Shown here: positions 27,861 through 37,195 of the stretch, in pieces
How the letters are laid out: the number at the start of each line of letters is the position of its first letter
Numbering within the stretch: the first letter of the stretch is position 1
Origin: Chryseobacterium sp. 3008163
GTDB taxonomy: Bacteria; Bacteroidota; Bacteroidia; Flavobacteriales; Weeksellaceae
Assembly: GCF_003669035.1 (NCBI RefSeq)
Contig: NZ_CP033070.1
Span: forward strand, 310,001 to 374,000
Direction: 5' to 3'
DNA: 64,000 nt
The notes under the pieces: model-generated
Told to the model about the DNA's origin: nothing
The model's input: the letters and a program-made list of their open reading frames with translations, nothing else
Database searches by the model: none
Made by a program: the position numbers and the translations under genes

Positions 27861-28436
27861 TTAAAAAACTTTTAATTCTTCGCTGCCTTTTGGCATCATA
27901 ATATTCACTTTGGTATTCACTATTTCTTTTCCAAAAATAAAACGGTTGACCGGAGTACTGTTTGGCCTTTTTTTCGCAACATTATCTCTTGTATCGAAAG
28001 TTAACGCGCCACTCGGACAAACGGTTGCACACATTGGTTTCAGTCCCACACTTGTTCTGTCGTAACACATATTGCATTTCATCATCAACATCGCACTTTC
28101 ATCAGGAATTTGCGGAACTCCGAACGGGCATCCAATCACGCAATTCGCACAACCGATGCATTTTGAAGTATCTGCAGTGTGCACGATTCCGTACTCGTCT
28201 TTTGTAATTGCGTCTGCCGGACAAACATTGGCGCAAATAGGATCTTCGCAGTGCATACAGACCTGAACCGTGGTTTGAATTGTTTCTGCTCTGTCTACAT
28301 AATGAATATGAATCATCGAGGTTTCTCCGTTAGTTTCACATTCTGCACACGCCATCTCACATGAGTGACAGCCGATACATCGTTGCATATCCACAAAAAA
28401 CTCCATGTCATTAAATTTTTCAAATTGTTCCGCCAT
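27861..28436 (-). CDS. 4x[4Fe-4S] electron-transfer subunit (DmsB/HybA type)
   Basis: 191 residues with four Cys groups: CIGCHSCEMAC (about residue 16), CMHCEDPICANVCP, CIGCANCVIGCPFG and CNMCYDRT, with the paired CATVCP. This is the pattern of the electron-transfer subunits of DMSO-reductase-family complexes. No export signal, so it is cytoplasmic. It lies 13 bases after the catalytic subunit gene and 10 bases before the Rieske gene. Confidence 0.92.
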   Translation of the reverse strand: MAEQFEKFNDMEFFVDMQRCIGCHSCEMACAECETNGETSMIHIHYVDRAETIQTTVQVCMHCEDPICANVCPADAITKDEYGIVHTADTSKCIGCANCVIGCPFGVPQIPDESAMLMMKCNMCYDRTSVGLKPMCATVCPSGALTFDTRDNVAKKRPNSTPVNRFIFGKEIVNTKVNIMMPKGSEELKVF

Positions 28437-28449
28437 AATTTTTTAAAAT

Positions 28450-30681
28450 TTAATATTGAATATCTCTACTTTGGTTGGCAAACTCTTCTGAATGTTCGCC
28501 TTTTTTTCTTCCGGTTTTTTCAACTTTACAAGCGCAAACTTTAAATTCAGGAATTTTTGAAACCGGATCTAAAGCATCAATGGTTAATTGATTTGCTGAG
28601 TTTACACCACCCCAATGATAAGGAATGAAAACAGTATCTTGTCTAATGGTCTCCACGACGTTTGCAGGAAATAATGCACTTCCGCGTCTTGTAGAAACTT
28701 TAATTAAATCATTTTCTTCGATACCGTATTTTGCTGCCAATTTTGGATGAATTTCCAATAAAGGTTCAGGATAAAGGTCAACCAACTTCCCGATTCTTCT
28801 TGTTTGAGAACCGCTTAAATACTGACTTACCACTCTTCCTGTTGTCAACACAATCGGATATTCTTCGTCCGGCTCTTCGGTTGGTTTTTTGTAAGGAGTC
28901 GGGTTGAAATGTGCCTTTTTATCATTGGTATTGAAAACCTTATCTTCCCAAAGCCTTGGTGTTCCGGGGTGATTTTCGGTTGGACAAGGCCAGAAAATCC
29001 CGAGATTTTTTTCTACTCTTTCGTAGGTAATGCCGTAATAATCTGCGGCGCTTCCTCTGGATGCAACTCTTAATTCATTAAAAGTTTCTTCACTGTTTTT
29101 ATAATTGAATTTATCGCCTTCACCTAATCTTCTGGCTAATTCCATTAAGATCTCGCTATCCCGTTTTGCTTTTCCGGGTGGGTCTACAACTGCTCTGATT
29201 CTGATAACACGACCTTCCGCAGAAGTTGTAGTTCCTTCTTCCTCTTCCTGTAAAGAACCTGCGAGAATAATGTTGGCGTGACGTAAAGTTTCGGACAAAA
29301 AGAAATCAATTCCGGCATAAAATTCCAGTTTTTCTAAGGCTGCACGAACGTTGCTATTATTTGGTAATGAAACTAAGGGATTGAAACAAATCGACAACAA
29401 ACCTTTGATTTCGCCTCGGTTGATTGCTTCGATAATTTCGTAAGCACTTAAACCCTTTCCTGGCATATCTTCTTCTTTGATTCCCCAGACATTGGCCACA
29501 AATTTTCGGTGTTCAGGATTTTCGATATCTCTGTTTCCGGGAAGTTGGTCGCATTTGTGTCCGTGTTCTCGTCCACCTTGTCCGTTTCCTTGTCCGGTAA
29601 TTGTTCCGTAACCACAATAAGGCTTTCCTATTCTTCCGGTTGCTAACACCAAATTAATACAGCTTGAAACATTCTGAACACCCTTAGAATGATGTTCTAT
29701 TCCACGAGCATGCATCAGGAAACTGGTTTTTGCTTTCCCCCACATTTCTGCCGCTTTAAAAATCAATTCTTTCGGAATTCCGGTTACTTCTTCGCCCCAT
29801 TCCAAAGTACACTCTTGTACAGCTTCCGCAGTTTCTTCAAATCCTGAAGTATAATTATTAATGAAATCGTTATCCAGCCAATTGTTATCAATTAAAACTT
29901 TCAACATTGTATTCGTTAAAGCAGAATCTGTTCCCGGTCTTAACGGCAAATGAATATCGGCAGTTCTCGCAATTGGGATCTGACGCGGATCAATGACAAT
30001 GAGTTTGGCTCCATTGTCTCTTGCTTCCCAAATTTTATGTGTTAAAACAGGAAAACATTCGCTCACATTAGCTCCGGTAATGATGATGACTTCGGCATGC
30101 GCCAAGTCTGCCCAACTGTTGGATGATCGATCCATCCCGAATGCTTTTTTATTTCCCGCACCTGCACTTACCATACAAAGACGACCGTTATAATCGAGAT
30201 TTGCGGTTTTCAGGGCAACTCTGGCAAATTTCCCGACCATATAACTTTTCTCATTCGTAAGAGAAACACCGGACAACATTGCGAAAGAATTTTTACCATA
30301 TTTTTCCTGAATTCTTCTGATTTCTTTGATGACAACATCATATGCTTCGTCCCACTCAATCGGAACAAAACCTTTACCTTCTACCCTTTTGTATGGTGAA
30401 AGTAAACGATCCGGATGGTTATCCTGCATATATCGTTGCACACCTTTTGGGCACAGTCTTCCTTCATTAAAAGGGAAATCATTCCATGGTTCGAAACCTA
30501 CAACTTTTTTGTCTTTCACTTTTAATTGAATTCCACATTGTAAACCACAAAAACAGCAGTGTGTTTTCACCAAAGCATCGGGATTTTGAGGATTTGATCT
30601 CACTGTTCCCTTGTTTGGGTAATGCTTGTGGGGTCCGAATACATTAATGATTTCGTCGGCTGTTACGGGTAATTTTGCCAT
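28450..30681 (-). CDS. Molybdopterin oxidoreductase, cytoplasmic nitrate reductase-like catalytic subunit
   Basis: 743 residues of the DMSO-reductase family. An N-terminal [4Fe-4S] site is in CCFCGLQCGIQLKV...EGRLCPKG (about residues 42-80). The probable Mo ligand is the Cys in NGRLCMVSAGAGNKKAFGMD, as in NapA/NarB/NasA-type nitrate reductases (NarG uses Asp). Cofactor-binding segments include IIITGANVSECFPVL, VIDPRQIPIARTADIHLPLRPGTD and LTTGRVVSQYLSGSQTRR; Cys-rich KVCACKVEK is near the end. No Tat or Sec signal, hence cytoplasmic. The genes nearby supply its cofactor. Nitrate is the most likely substrate, but other oxyanions are not excluded. Confidence 0.88.
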   Translation of the reverse strand: MAKLPVTADEIINVFGPHKHYPNKGTVRSNPQNPDALVKTHCCFCGLQCGIQLKVKDKKVVGFEPWNDFPFNEGRLCPKGVQRYMQDNHPDRLLSPYKRVEGKGFVPIEWDEAYDVVIKEIRRIQEKYGKNSFAMLSGVSLTNEKSYMVGKFARVALKTANLDYNGRLCMVSAGAGNKKAFGMDRSSNSWADLAHAEVIIITGANVSECFPVLTHKIWEARDNGAKLIVIDPRQIPIARTADIHLPLRPGTDSALTNTMLKVLIDNNWLDNDFINNYTSGFEETAEAVQECTLEWGEEVTGIPKELIFKAAEMWGKAKTSFLMHARGIEHHSKGVQNVSSCINLVLATGRIGKPYCGYGTITGQGNGQGGREHGHKCDQLPGNRDIENPEHRKFVANVWGIKEEDMPGKGLSAYEIIEAINRGEIKGLLSICFNPLVSLPNNSNVRAALEKLEFYAGIDFFLSETLRHANIILAGSLQEEEEGTTTSAEGRVIRIRAVVDPPGKAKRDSEILMELARRLGEGDKFNYKNSEETFNELRVASRGSAADYYGITYERVEKNLGIFWPCPTENHPGTPRLWEDKVFNTNDKKAHFNPTPYKKPTEEPDEEYPIVLTTGRVVSQYLSGSQTRRIGKLVDLYPEPLLEIHPKLAAKYGIEENDLIKVSTRRGSALFPANVVETIRQDTVFIPYHWGGVNSANQLTIDALDPVSKIPEFKVCACKVEKTGRKKGEHSEEFANQSRDIQY

Positions 30682-30693
30682 TTCTATTTTATT

Positions 30694-31749
30694 TTAACCA
30701 AAATAATTTCCTGATTCTTGTCTTGCTTTAAGATGCGCTTTTGCAAGCATTGCTCTTTTTCCTTCGGGGCTGTAATCTAGATAACTTTTTCCTTCTTCAT
30801 TTTCTAGATTGAAACCTATTTCTTGGGTGATTTCTTTTAAATCTTCTATGTGCATTGAAGTAGTATATTCATCTCCTGTATGCGGACAAATCTGCATTCC
30901 GCGACGTCTTCCTTCTATTTTATAGATGTTTGCACCCACTTGTGCAGGTCTTTGAAAAATGTGAAAGAATTTTCCGAAAGGAATCCACATCAGAAACATC
31001 GCAACAGTAATTGCGTGAATAATTGCCATAAACTGGCTCATTTTACCTTCGAGATAAGTATAATCAAACCAAATTCCTAATCCTGTAACTGAAACTGCAA
31101 CGAGTAAAATCAACGGAAGCCAATCTCTTTCAAACCATTGTGTTGCTATTAAACCTTCATCAATAAATCTTCTATGCATCATTATCAAACAACCTACGAT
31201 AACCATAATCGCAGTCCAGACCAAAATGTGGAAAAAAAAAACTGCAATAAAGGTATCTAATGGAAAAGTCATCACCGTTACTCCCATCATATGTGTTTCG
31301 TAGATATCAATAGTTCCAGGTTTAAGCGTAAAGTGCAGCCAACCAAATGTAAGCCCGAAAGTAACTCCAAAAGAAATTAAACATCCGGTAGCTAAAAGAA
31401 AATGTCCAAGCCAGCGCATCCTTCCTCTCGGTACAATAAATTTTTGGAATAAAATATTACGAACAGAAAGCCGAATGACCTCTTTCATATACACCGGATA
31501 ATCTTTGCTAAAAATGAATTCCCAGGTACGTTTCCAATATTTCTGTGTCGCAGGACGCTGCTTCCAAACAGAATGGTGATAAACCACACCAAACGTCATA
31601 CTGATAGTTCCGAAGAAATAAATAATTAGCGCAGCATCGAAATTTTGCAAATTGACTGAACCTAATATGGTAATTGCAATTACTACAAACGTTGCTATTA
31701 TTGCATTGATAAATGCTTTTTTGTTGATGTTAGTAAAAATGCTGAACAT
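30694..31749 (-). CDS. Membrane b-type cytochrome-like subunit of the nitrate module
   Basis: About 351 residues from ATG 31749 (MFSIFTN); a longer reading to 31848 would run into the operator and is rejected. About six membrane segments are seen (near residues 16-36, 40-60, 115-140, 170-195, 215-235, 250-270). Several membrane-side His residues are spaced as in NarI-like or HdrE-like haem b proteins: VVYHHSVW, GHFLLATG, THMMGV, FFFHILVW, IIHAITVA. The C-terminal 85 residues are hydrophilic. It probably oxidises quinol and feeds electrons to the Rieske or ferredoxin subunit. First gene of the module. The specific family is not certain. Confidence 0.75.
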   Translation of the reverse strand: MFSIFTNINKKAFINAIIATFVVIAITILGSVNLQNFDAALIIYFFGTISMTFGVVYHHSVWKQRPATQKYWKRTWEFIFSKDYPVYMKEVIRLSVRNILFQKFIVPRGRMRWLGHFLLATGCLISFGVTFGLTFGWLHFTLKPGTIDIYETHMMGVTVMTFPLDTFIAVFFFHILVWTAIMVIVGCLIMMHRRFIDEGLIATQWFERDWLPLILLVAVSVTGLGIWFDYTYLEGKMSQFMAIIHAITVAMFLMWIPFGKFFHIFQRPAQVGANIYKIEGRRRGMQICPHTGDEYTTSMHIEDLKEITQEIGFNLENEEGKSYLDYSPEGKRAMLAKAHLKARQESGNYFG

Positions 31750-31808
31750 AGCTAAGAATTTTAAGTAAAACCTTATTAATAATCGATGACGACTTATTTT
31801 TTCTTTAA

Positions 31809-31856
31809 CAAAGATACAGTAATACATCCTTAAATAAGATAAAAACATCTTATTTA
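31809..31856 (-). promoter_or_regulatory. Nitrate-module promoter: -7 element plus perfect palindrome
   Basis: Perfect -7 element TATCTTTG (minus strand, 31809-31816), 60 bases upstream of the chosen ATG. A perfect 10-base inverted repeat, TAAATAAGAT (31831-31840) and ATCTTATTTA (31847-31856), has a six-base spacer. The centres are 31 bases apart. The palindrome covers the place where the -33 element should be, consistent with an activator replacing -33 contacts or a repressor blocking them. Confidence 0.72.
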
Positions 31857-32419
31857 AAATTATTCTAAAGCAATAAGTTTTAAATAATACAAATCATTAA
31901 TTTGATAATCAAATAATTACAAATAACATGATTTACATCATATTGAAAGAATTAAAGATTTTTTTTTAAAATCAAATTAGAACTGAAGATACATTCACAT
32001 TATATCAACTACTGAAGTGTTGATATTTTTGACGATTTTTTAAAATTTTGAATGAAGAGATGTATGAATTAAAAAAGTAAACGCCTGATAACTTATTATT
32101 ATCAAGCGCTGTTTGGCTTTAAATGGCATTTGTGACCCAGAGGTACAATTTTCGAACACTTTTGTAGAAGATTTAAATGAAATTGCGAAACTATCATCAA
32201 TCAATTATTAATTTGTATAGATGTTAAAAGTAAATTAATGAAACATTATTGAAGAAAAAAAACGGTGGAAATATATTGTATTATTTTGCTTTGAATGGAA
32301 TGAAATTTTTTTATTACAAATAAATAAAATCAACTCTCGCCGAAATTGTAATGCATACTACATCTGTAGAAAAATAATATTTAGAATAAAGAAAACGACC
32401 TTCTTTGATTCACCTTTAC
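31857..32419. other. 563-base non-coding gap between respiratory block and defence island
   Basis: No credible ORF. Notable content: an imperfect hairpin around 32083-32107 (GCCTGATAA...TTATCAAGC), followed by a less A/T-rich stretch, TTTGTGACCCAGAGGTAC, near 32129-32146. The rest is A/T-rich without recognisable signals. Composition and neighbours change across it (Mo/N metabolism on one side, defence genes on the other), so it is a candidate element edge. No tRNA, integrase or clear direct repeat was found. Confidence 0.45.
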
Positions 32420-34504
32420 TTAATCACTAACTGGAACTATATTCCACCCCGCCTCTGCAAACAGCTCCAGATCATGTTCTACATTTTCTTTTCGGACAGC
32501 AAAACAGAGTAGATCCGTCGGCCTTGAGAAACCCACGTACATCATTTTTAAAGTTTCATTTGACCTTACTTTGTTTAAGTGTGAAAAATCCTGTTCTTGA
32601 AAAAATAACGGATTCTTACCAATAAAATCTGGCCTTTTCCTAGTTCCTTTGACGAAAACTGTCAATTTAGCAATTTCAGAAGTGTGGTAGTCCGTTTCAA
32701 CATACATTGTTGCACAATGTGTCTGCCCCTTAACCGAATGAACAGACCCTAACTTAATTAGAAGATCTGTCTTTTGACCTAAATCATTATTCTCTACAAT
32801 TTCAGCACTATTAAAATCGAAATCTTTGTTAATAAATCCACCAGAATTAATAATCCTAAAGCCTGGAATTAAGTCTGCTAAGTCATTAACAATAAAACTT
32901 GAATAATCATTAAATACGACCTCATAATCCTCTTCAACGACAATAGAATAACACCAGGCATACAATCTAATTTTAAAATTCTCATAATATCCATTTCCCT
33001 TGCTTCTAATAAGCTGAACAAAAGTAGATTTACGAAATTTCCTTGGAAGATCTTCAGATAAATTTATATTCTCAATTCGTAAGATCCTAATTATTCCATT
33101 CAAAATCGATTTCCTAACTGACTCAAAAGTCTTCTTATTCCGGTCAAATAAAAAGAGATATTTTCTTAAACAATCAAAATCTTCTTTTTTCTGCTTACTT
33201 TCACGTGAATATTCCGGAAACAGTTTTCTTAAATGCCATTTTTCAGAGCCTTCTTCCTTGTCCGTTGTCCAGGCAATGATGTGAAAGCCTCTTTCAACAT
33301 TTTTGGGATCTTGCTCTAGACCGTAATGCTTTATTAGGCTAATATATTTCTCTTTAAGTTTATCTGCTTCCGATTCATCCTCATAGATCAAAAGATGAGG
33401 AGCGATGGAATCACGGTTAGAACACCCGACTACTTTATAACCTTCATTTCGATTTAAAACAAACCCGTCCACAAGTGAACCAATTATTGGAGTCAATCTG
33501 TGAGAGTTACTTAAGCTTAGATCTGACTCAAATCTTTCTGGATAAATCTCACTCCTAGTTTGCCAGACAACTTCACTGTTCAAAGAACTGGTTGAATAAA
33601 TTGCCTGATTTCGGTCACCAATTCTTTGAATTACAGTGCCAGAATCTTCTGTAAAGAAAATACTTTCTATCAATTGAACTTGATCAAAATCAAGATCTTG
33701 CATTTCATCTATGAAAACATATTTAAACCTATGCTGCAATATAGCCTTTAAATCTATGGAGCCAGGAAGACTAAGATATCTTTTTGAAATATCAAAACTA
33801 TCCTTATATGAAAGAATACCTTGAGATAAAAGACCTAATTTCCAACTCTCCAACTCCAGATAATAATTTCTGTTAACACCAGAATATGTCAGTTTTGATG
33901 TATTTCCGATTTTAATTTTTCTGCCTTCAAAATCATATGAGCAGTTCTTCAAAAAATCTAGAATATTATTTTCCTTTTCTCTCGATGAACCAACAAAGTC
34001 TCTATTAACTAAACCAAAAAGCTTATTTTTAAGATTAGATGGTTGTATACCTTTTCCGGAATAAACAAGACTTCCAAAAAAACGTCCAACCTCATAAAAA
34101 TACATTTCATCATCATTTTTATGTATGTAACTACCATATAGTTCGAAACAAGCTTGATTAGCTATGAATTTATTTGCAAAGCTTTGAAGTGTACCGACAA
34201 AATTAGGATACGTGAATAATTGTGGACATAATGGTTTTAAAACTTTCTCAATTTCTTCAATGGCATGATTCGTATGCGAAAGCACTAATACTCCTTGATT
34301 TGCTTCGAGAGGCATATTTTTCGCCAAGCAATATAATTTTGCTAATAGAGCTGTAGTCTTACCACTTCCAGGTACTGCTAATAAATCAACAGTATTCATA
34401 TGATTTATAAATTCTCTTCTTTCATCATCAAATTCTTCCCCATTTATGAATATCTCTTCTGCTTTTCTAAGGTGTCGTGGATCAATTCTCATAATCATGT
34501 ACAT
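32420..34504 (-). CDS. gajB: Gabija protein GajB, UvrD/PcrA-like helicase
   Basis: About 694 residues of superfamily 1 helicase. Walker A is AVPGSGKTTALLAK (about residues 43-56), motif II is YVFIDEMQDLDFDQ, motif III-like is RIGDRNQAIYS, and the C-terminal TVKGQTHCA-like region (SVHSVKGQTHCATMYVET) and MYVGFSRPTDLL match motifs V and VI. In Gabija, GajB senses or unwinds DNA ends and activates the nuclease GajA. It overlaps the gajA end by 23 bases; in-frame ATGs at 34504, 34498 and 34492 are all possible starts. Confidence 0.88.
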   Translation of the reverse strand: MYMIMRIDPRHLRKAEEIFINGEEFDDERREFINHMNTVDLLAVPGSGKTTALLAKLYCLAKNMPLEANQGVLVLSHTNHAIEEIEKVLKPLCPQLFTYPNFVGTLQSFANKFIANQACFELYGSYIHKNDDEMYFYEVGRFFGSLVYSGKGIQPSNLKNKLFGLVNRDFVGSSREKENNILDFLKNCSYDFEGRKIKIGNTSKLTYSGVNRNYYLELESWKLGLLSQGILSYKDSFDISKRYLSLPGSIDLKAILQHRFKYVFIDEMQDLDFDQVQLIESIFFTEDSGTVIQRIGDRNQAIYSTSSLNSEVVWQTRSEIYPERFESDLSLSNSHRLTPIIGSLVDGFVLNRNEGYKVVGCSNRDSIAPHLLIYEDESEADKLKEKYISLIKHYGLEQDPKNVERGFHIIAWTTDKEEGSEKWHLRKLFPEYSRESKQKKEDFDCLRKYLFLFDRNKKTFESVRKSILNGIIRILRIENINLSEDLPRKFRKSTFVQLIRSKGNGYYENFKIRLYAWCYSIVVEEDYEVVFNDYSSFIVNDLADLIPGFRIINSGGFINKDFDFNSAEIVENNDLGQKTDLLIKLGSVHSVKGQTHCATMYVETDYHTSEIAKLTVFVKGTRKRPDFIGKNPLFFQEQDFSHLNKVRSNETLKMMYVGFSRPTDLLCFAVRKENVEHDLELFAEAGWNIVPVSD

Positions 34505-36299
34505 GTTTTACAGCTGTCACCAAGTAAGATAAATAATTATCCTCAGTAATTTGTTCAGCTGTAACGATAGTATCCTTTTCCAATAATTCAGCAAAAACAT
34601 TCATAACCGCTACTTTATCAATTGGCGACGTTCCATCCCCTTTAGATAATTTCTTTATAAACTTTCCTTCAAAAGAAACTTTAAAATCGCCATCCTCTTT
34701 TTTAAAATCTTCTGTTTTACTATGCACCTGTAAAACCGCCTCCTTGAAAATATTAGTTAAGCAAGATTTATATAAACACCATTCAAGTGTCCATTCTCGA
34801 GCTATATTTAATTTTACATCAGTAGACTTCAATCCACGTTTTAAAGCATTGATATTACAAAATTTATTTTTAAACGTCTGATTTTCTCTGAGTAAGGATT
34901 TAAAAACTCCAAATTCATCAGGTCTATTATCAAAATCAGTAATAATAGAAACAGGGACCTTCATTTTTCCTTCATCTTGTCGTAGAAATATTTTGGCAAA
35001 ATGAAGATATGCGGTAGAAGCAACATTAATAATCGATATTTCTTTTTTTGTTAGATCCATACCTAATTTAAGAGCTAATGTAGGAAGAAGTATTTCTTCA
35101 GACCAGCCTTCTACAATAATATTTCCTCTAGAAAAGAAGAGGTTGCTTTTAGTCACATCCAAAAAGCGCTCTAAATATTTATAATCTTTGCGATCCAGTT
35201 TAGTATTTCCTTCACCTAAAGGAAAAACATCATTATTCTTGCATATTATAATTTCCCTGAGATCTGCCTGTGAGGTAATATTTGGGCTATGACTAGTAAG
35301 AATATACTGAATACCCTCCTCCCTTTTTAATCGATTAATAATTTTCAATTGTGCCTGAGGATGAAGATGGGCTTCCAACTCTTCAATCATACAAAGCTTT
35401 AAGCCATTCCAGTCAGCTTTTCGTAGGTGAAGTAATTCTGCAGCCATAAATAAACGATTCATGGTACCAAGTCCCAAGTTTTTAGCATCAATGATACCAA
35501 GGGACATTTTTTCAAGAATATTGGTGATCTTAGTAGGTCCGAAATCAAATACAGACTCTGAACTGTCATCTATAAAAGAGCCTATAAAATCATCAACTAC
35601 TTTCTTTATATTCGTATGATATCCCTGTTCTTCGTCTTTAAATTTATTTCTTATCTGATCACTTGTTCCTTCAAACAGTTCCTCAAATTCGTGTAGGCCA
35701 TTTTCTTGTCGATGTTTAAATTCTTTATGCTCTTTCAAAATCTGGGACAGTCTGGAATTCTTCTTAGCAGCCAACTCGTTGTCCGCATCTCTCAAAGCCT
35801 TTAGATAGGTACATTTCAGGTAATCTTTTGCTTCGGCTGTCAGTGTATTTCCAACACCATCCATTCCTGCTTTAACATCCGCTGAAAATATGCGTCCATC
35901 TTTATATTCCACTTGGTAAATCAAATTCAGCTTTGGTCTTCTCACCACCTCTTCTCTTCCTCCAACATCAATTTTTTCATCATGAGTTCCACACCACTCT
36001 GTAAAATTAGATGCTTCAGCATTGGTAATTCCAGAAAACTCGAGTTCTATTCTTAAAATCGGTGAAATCTGATCTCCACTAGTAAAAAAATCACTTTCTT
36101 CAACTTTTATCCATTCATAAGCATGAGTTTTTATTACAAGCTTGATGGCATCAATAATCGCTGATTTTCCAGAGTCATTTTCTCCAATCAAAATATTCAT
36201 TCCCTTATTAAAAGGTACTGTTAAATGTGGAGAACTAAGATCAAAGTCTGTACTCCCATATTTTCTGAAGTTCCAGAGCTTTAAAGCGGATATGTACAT
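34482..36299 (-). CDS. gajA: Gabija protein GajA, OLD-family ATPase-TOPRIM nuclease
   Basis: 605 residues, close to known GajA proteins. An ABC-type ATPase domain has Walker A GENDSGKS (residues 39-46) and Walker B MIEELEAHLHPQAQ with TSHSPN switch. The C-terminal TOPRIM domain has the catalytic Glu in IIVEGWSEEILLPTLA and the Asp pair region in SIITDFDNRPDE. GajA is a sequence-specific nickase activated when nucleotide is depleted. With gajB downstream, this is a complete two-gene Gabija anti-phage system. Confidence 0.9.
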   Translation of the reverse strand: MYISALKLWNFRKYGSTDFDLSSPHLTVPFNKGMNILIGENDSGKSAIIDAIKLVIKTHAYEWIKVEESDFFTSGDQISPILRIELEFSGITNAEASNFTEWCGTHDEKIDVGGREEVVRRPKLNLIYQVEYKDGRIFSADVKAGMDGVGNTLTAEAKDYLKCTYLKALRDADNELAAKKNSRLSQILKEHKEFKHRQENGLHEFEELFEGTSDQIRNKFKDEEQGYHTNIKKVVDDFIGSFIDDSSESVFDFGPTKITNILEKMSLGIIDAKNLGLGTMNRLFMAAELLHLRKADWNGLKLCMIEELEAHLHPQAQLKIINRLKREEGIQYILTSHSPNITSQADLREIIICKNNDVFPLGEGNTKLDRKDYKYLERFLDVTKSNLFFSRGNIIVEGWSEEILLPTLALKLGMDLTKKEISIINVASTAYLHFAKIFLRQDEGKMKVPVSIITDFDNRPDEFGVFKSLLRENQTFKNKFCNINALKRGLKSTDVKLNIAREWTLEWCLYKSCLTNIFKEAVLQVHSKTEDFKKEDGDFKVSFEGKFIKKLSKGDGTSPIDKVAVMNVFAELLEKDTIVTAEQITEDNYLSYLVTAVKHVHDYEN

Positions 36300-36536
36300 G
36301 AGAAGTTTTTATGGTTATTTTGAAAAAATACAAAAAAAAATAAACTTAAGATATTTTTTTTCGACACTGATAATTCATTAAGATTAAAAACATAGTTAGA
36401 CTCCACTGTATATTAATTGTAGATTAAAATTTACCAAATTATATTTCCTGTATTTCAGAAATAAAAGTATAAAATCAGTACTCAATTCTATAGTTCAATC
36501 TAATTATTTCATATCTTGTAATTCAAAATTAAAGTG

Positions 36537-37136
36537 ATGACCGAAGCAATTTTTGGATTAATTGGAGTTCTTGTGGGATCAGCCATTTCTTGGTTTCAAT
36601 CCCATTGGACTAGCAAAAAAGAAGCTGAAAAAAGTGCCAGATATTTAGCAATCAGAATTGTGTGCATATTAGACAAATACATGGAAGACTGCGCAGCAGT
36701 TGTGAAAGATACAGGATTATGTGAAGGACAAAGGACAGCTGACGGATGTCTTCAATCTCAAGTTCGCCCCCCTGATTCTCCTAAGTATCCCGAAGATGTT
36801 GACTGGAAAAGCATTGATCCTGATTTGATGTTCGCACTTCTATCCTTCCCCTCAGAAATTGAAGATGGCAACCGCATGATTAGTGCTACTAACATTATTG
36901 CATACCCTCCGGATTATCAGGATTGGTTTGATGAGAGAAGGTTTTACTACTGTCAATTTGGTTTAATAGCTCATAAACTATCTAACAAACTATCAGATAA
37001 GTATGGTATTACGAAAAAAATATATATTGACTGGAATCCTGTAAAAGACTTCTCTGAGGAATTAAAATCGGTCGCTGCTAGACGCAATCAGCGAACTGAA
37101 GAACATAAAGCATTTGTTGAAAAATTTCTAGAGTAA
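36537..37136 (+). CDS. Small membrane-anchored protein of unknown function
   Basis: About 199 residues; ATG 36537 is preferred over the adjacent GTG 36534. One N-terminal transmembrane segment (AIFGLIGVLVGSAISWF) is followed by a basic, amphipathic helix and a cytoplasmic-type domain with no recognised motif. It is divergent from gajA and 59 bases upstream of the DUF4365-type gene on the same strand. It could be part of that system or an orphan. Not recognised. Confidence 0.7.
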   Translation: MTEAIFGLIGVLVGSAISWFQSHWTSKKEAEKSARYLAIRIVCILDKYMEDCAAVVKDTGLCEGQRTADGCLQSQVRPPDSPKYPEDVDWKSIDPDLMFALLSFPSEIEDGNRMISATNIIAYPPDYQDWFDERRFYYCQFGLIAHKLSNKLSDKYGITKKIYIDWNPVKDFSEELKSVAARRNQRTEEHKAFVEKFLE

Positions 37137-37195
37137 AGGTTCTAATTGAAACTACAGATGATCGATTTAATATTAATTTACTAGTAAGAATACCA

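Noticed and set aside
8887..31749. Complete denitrification to N2
   Set aside because: Nitrate-, nitrite- and NO-reduction genes are present but no nosZ or nos accessory gene is seen; the window alone cannot show whether nosZ lies elsewhere.
30694..31848. Longer start (31848) for the membrane subunit of the nitrate module
   Set aside because: It would put the perfect palindrome and -7 element inside the coding region and add a non-membrane N-terminus; ATG 31749 is preferred.
32140..32165. TTCGAA with flanking bases resembling a tRNA T-arm
   Set aside because: The bases around it cannot form the five-pair T-stem or an acceptor stem; no tRNA called anywhere in the window.
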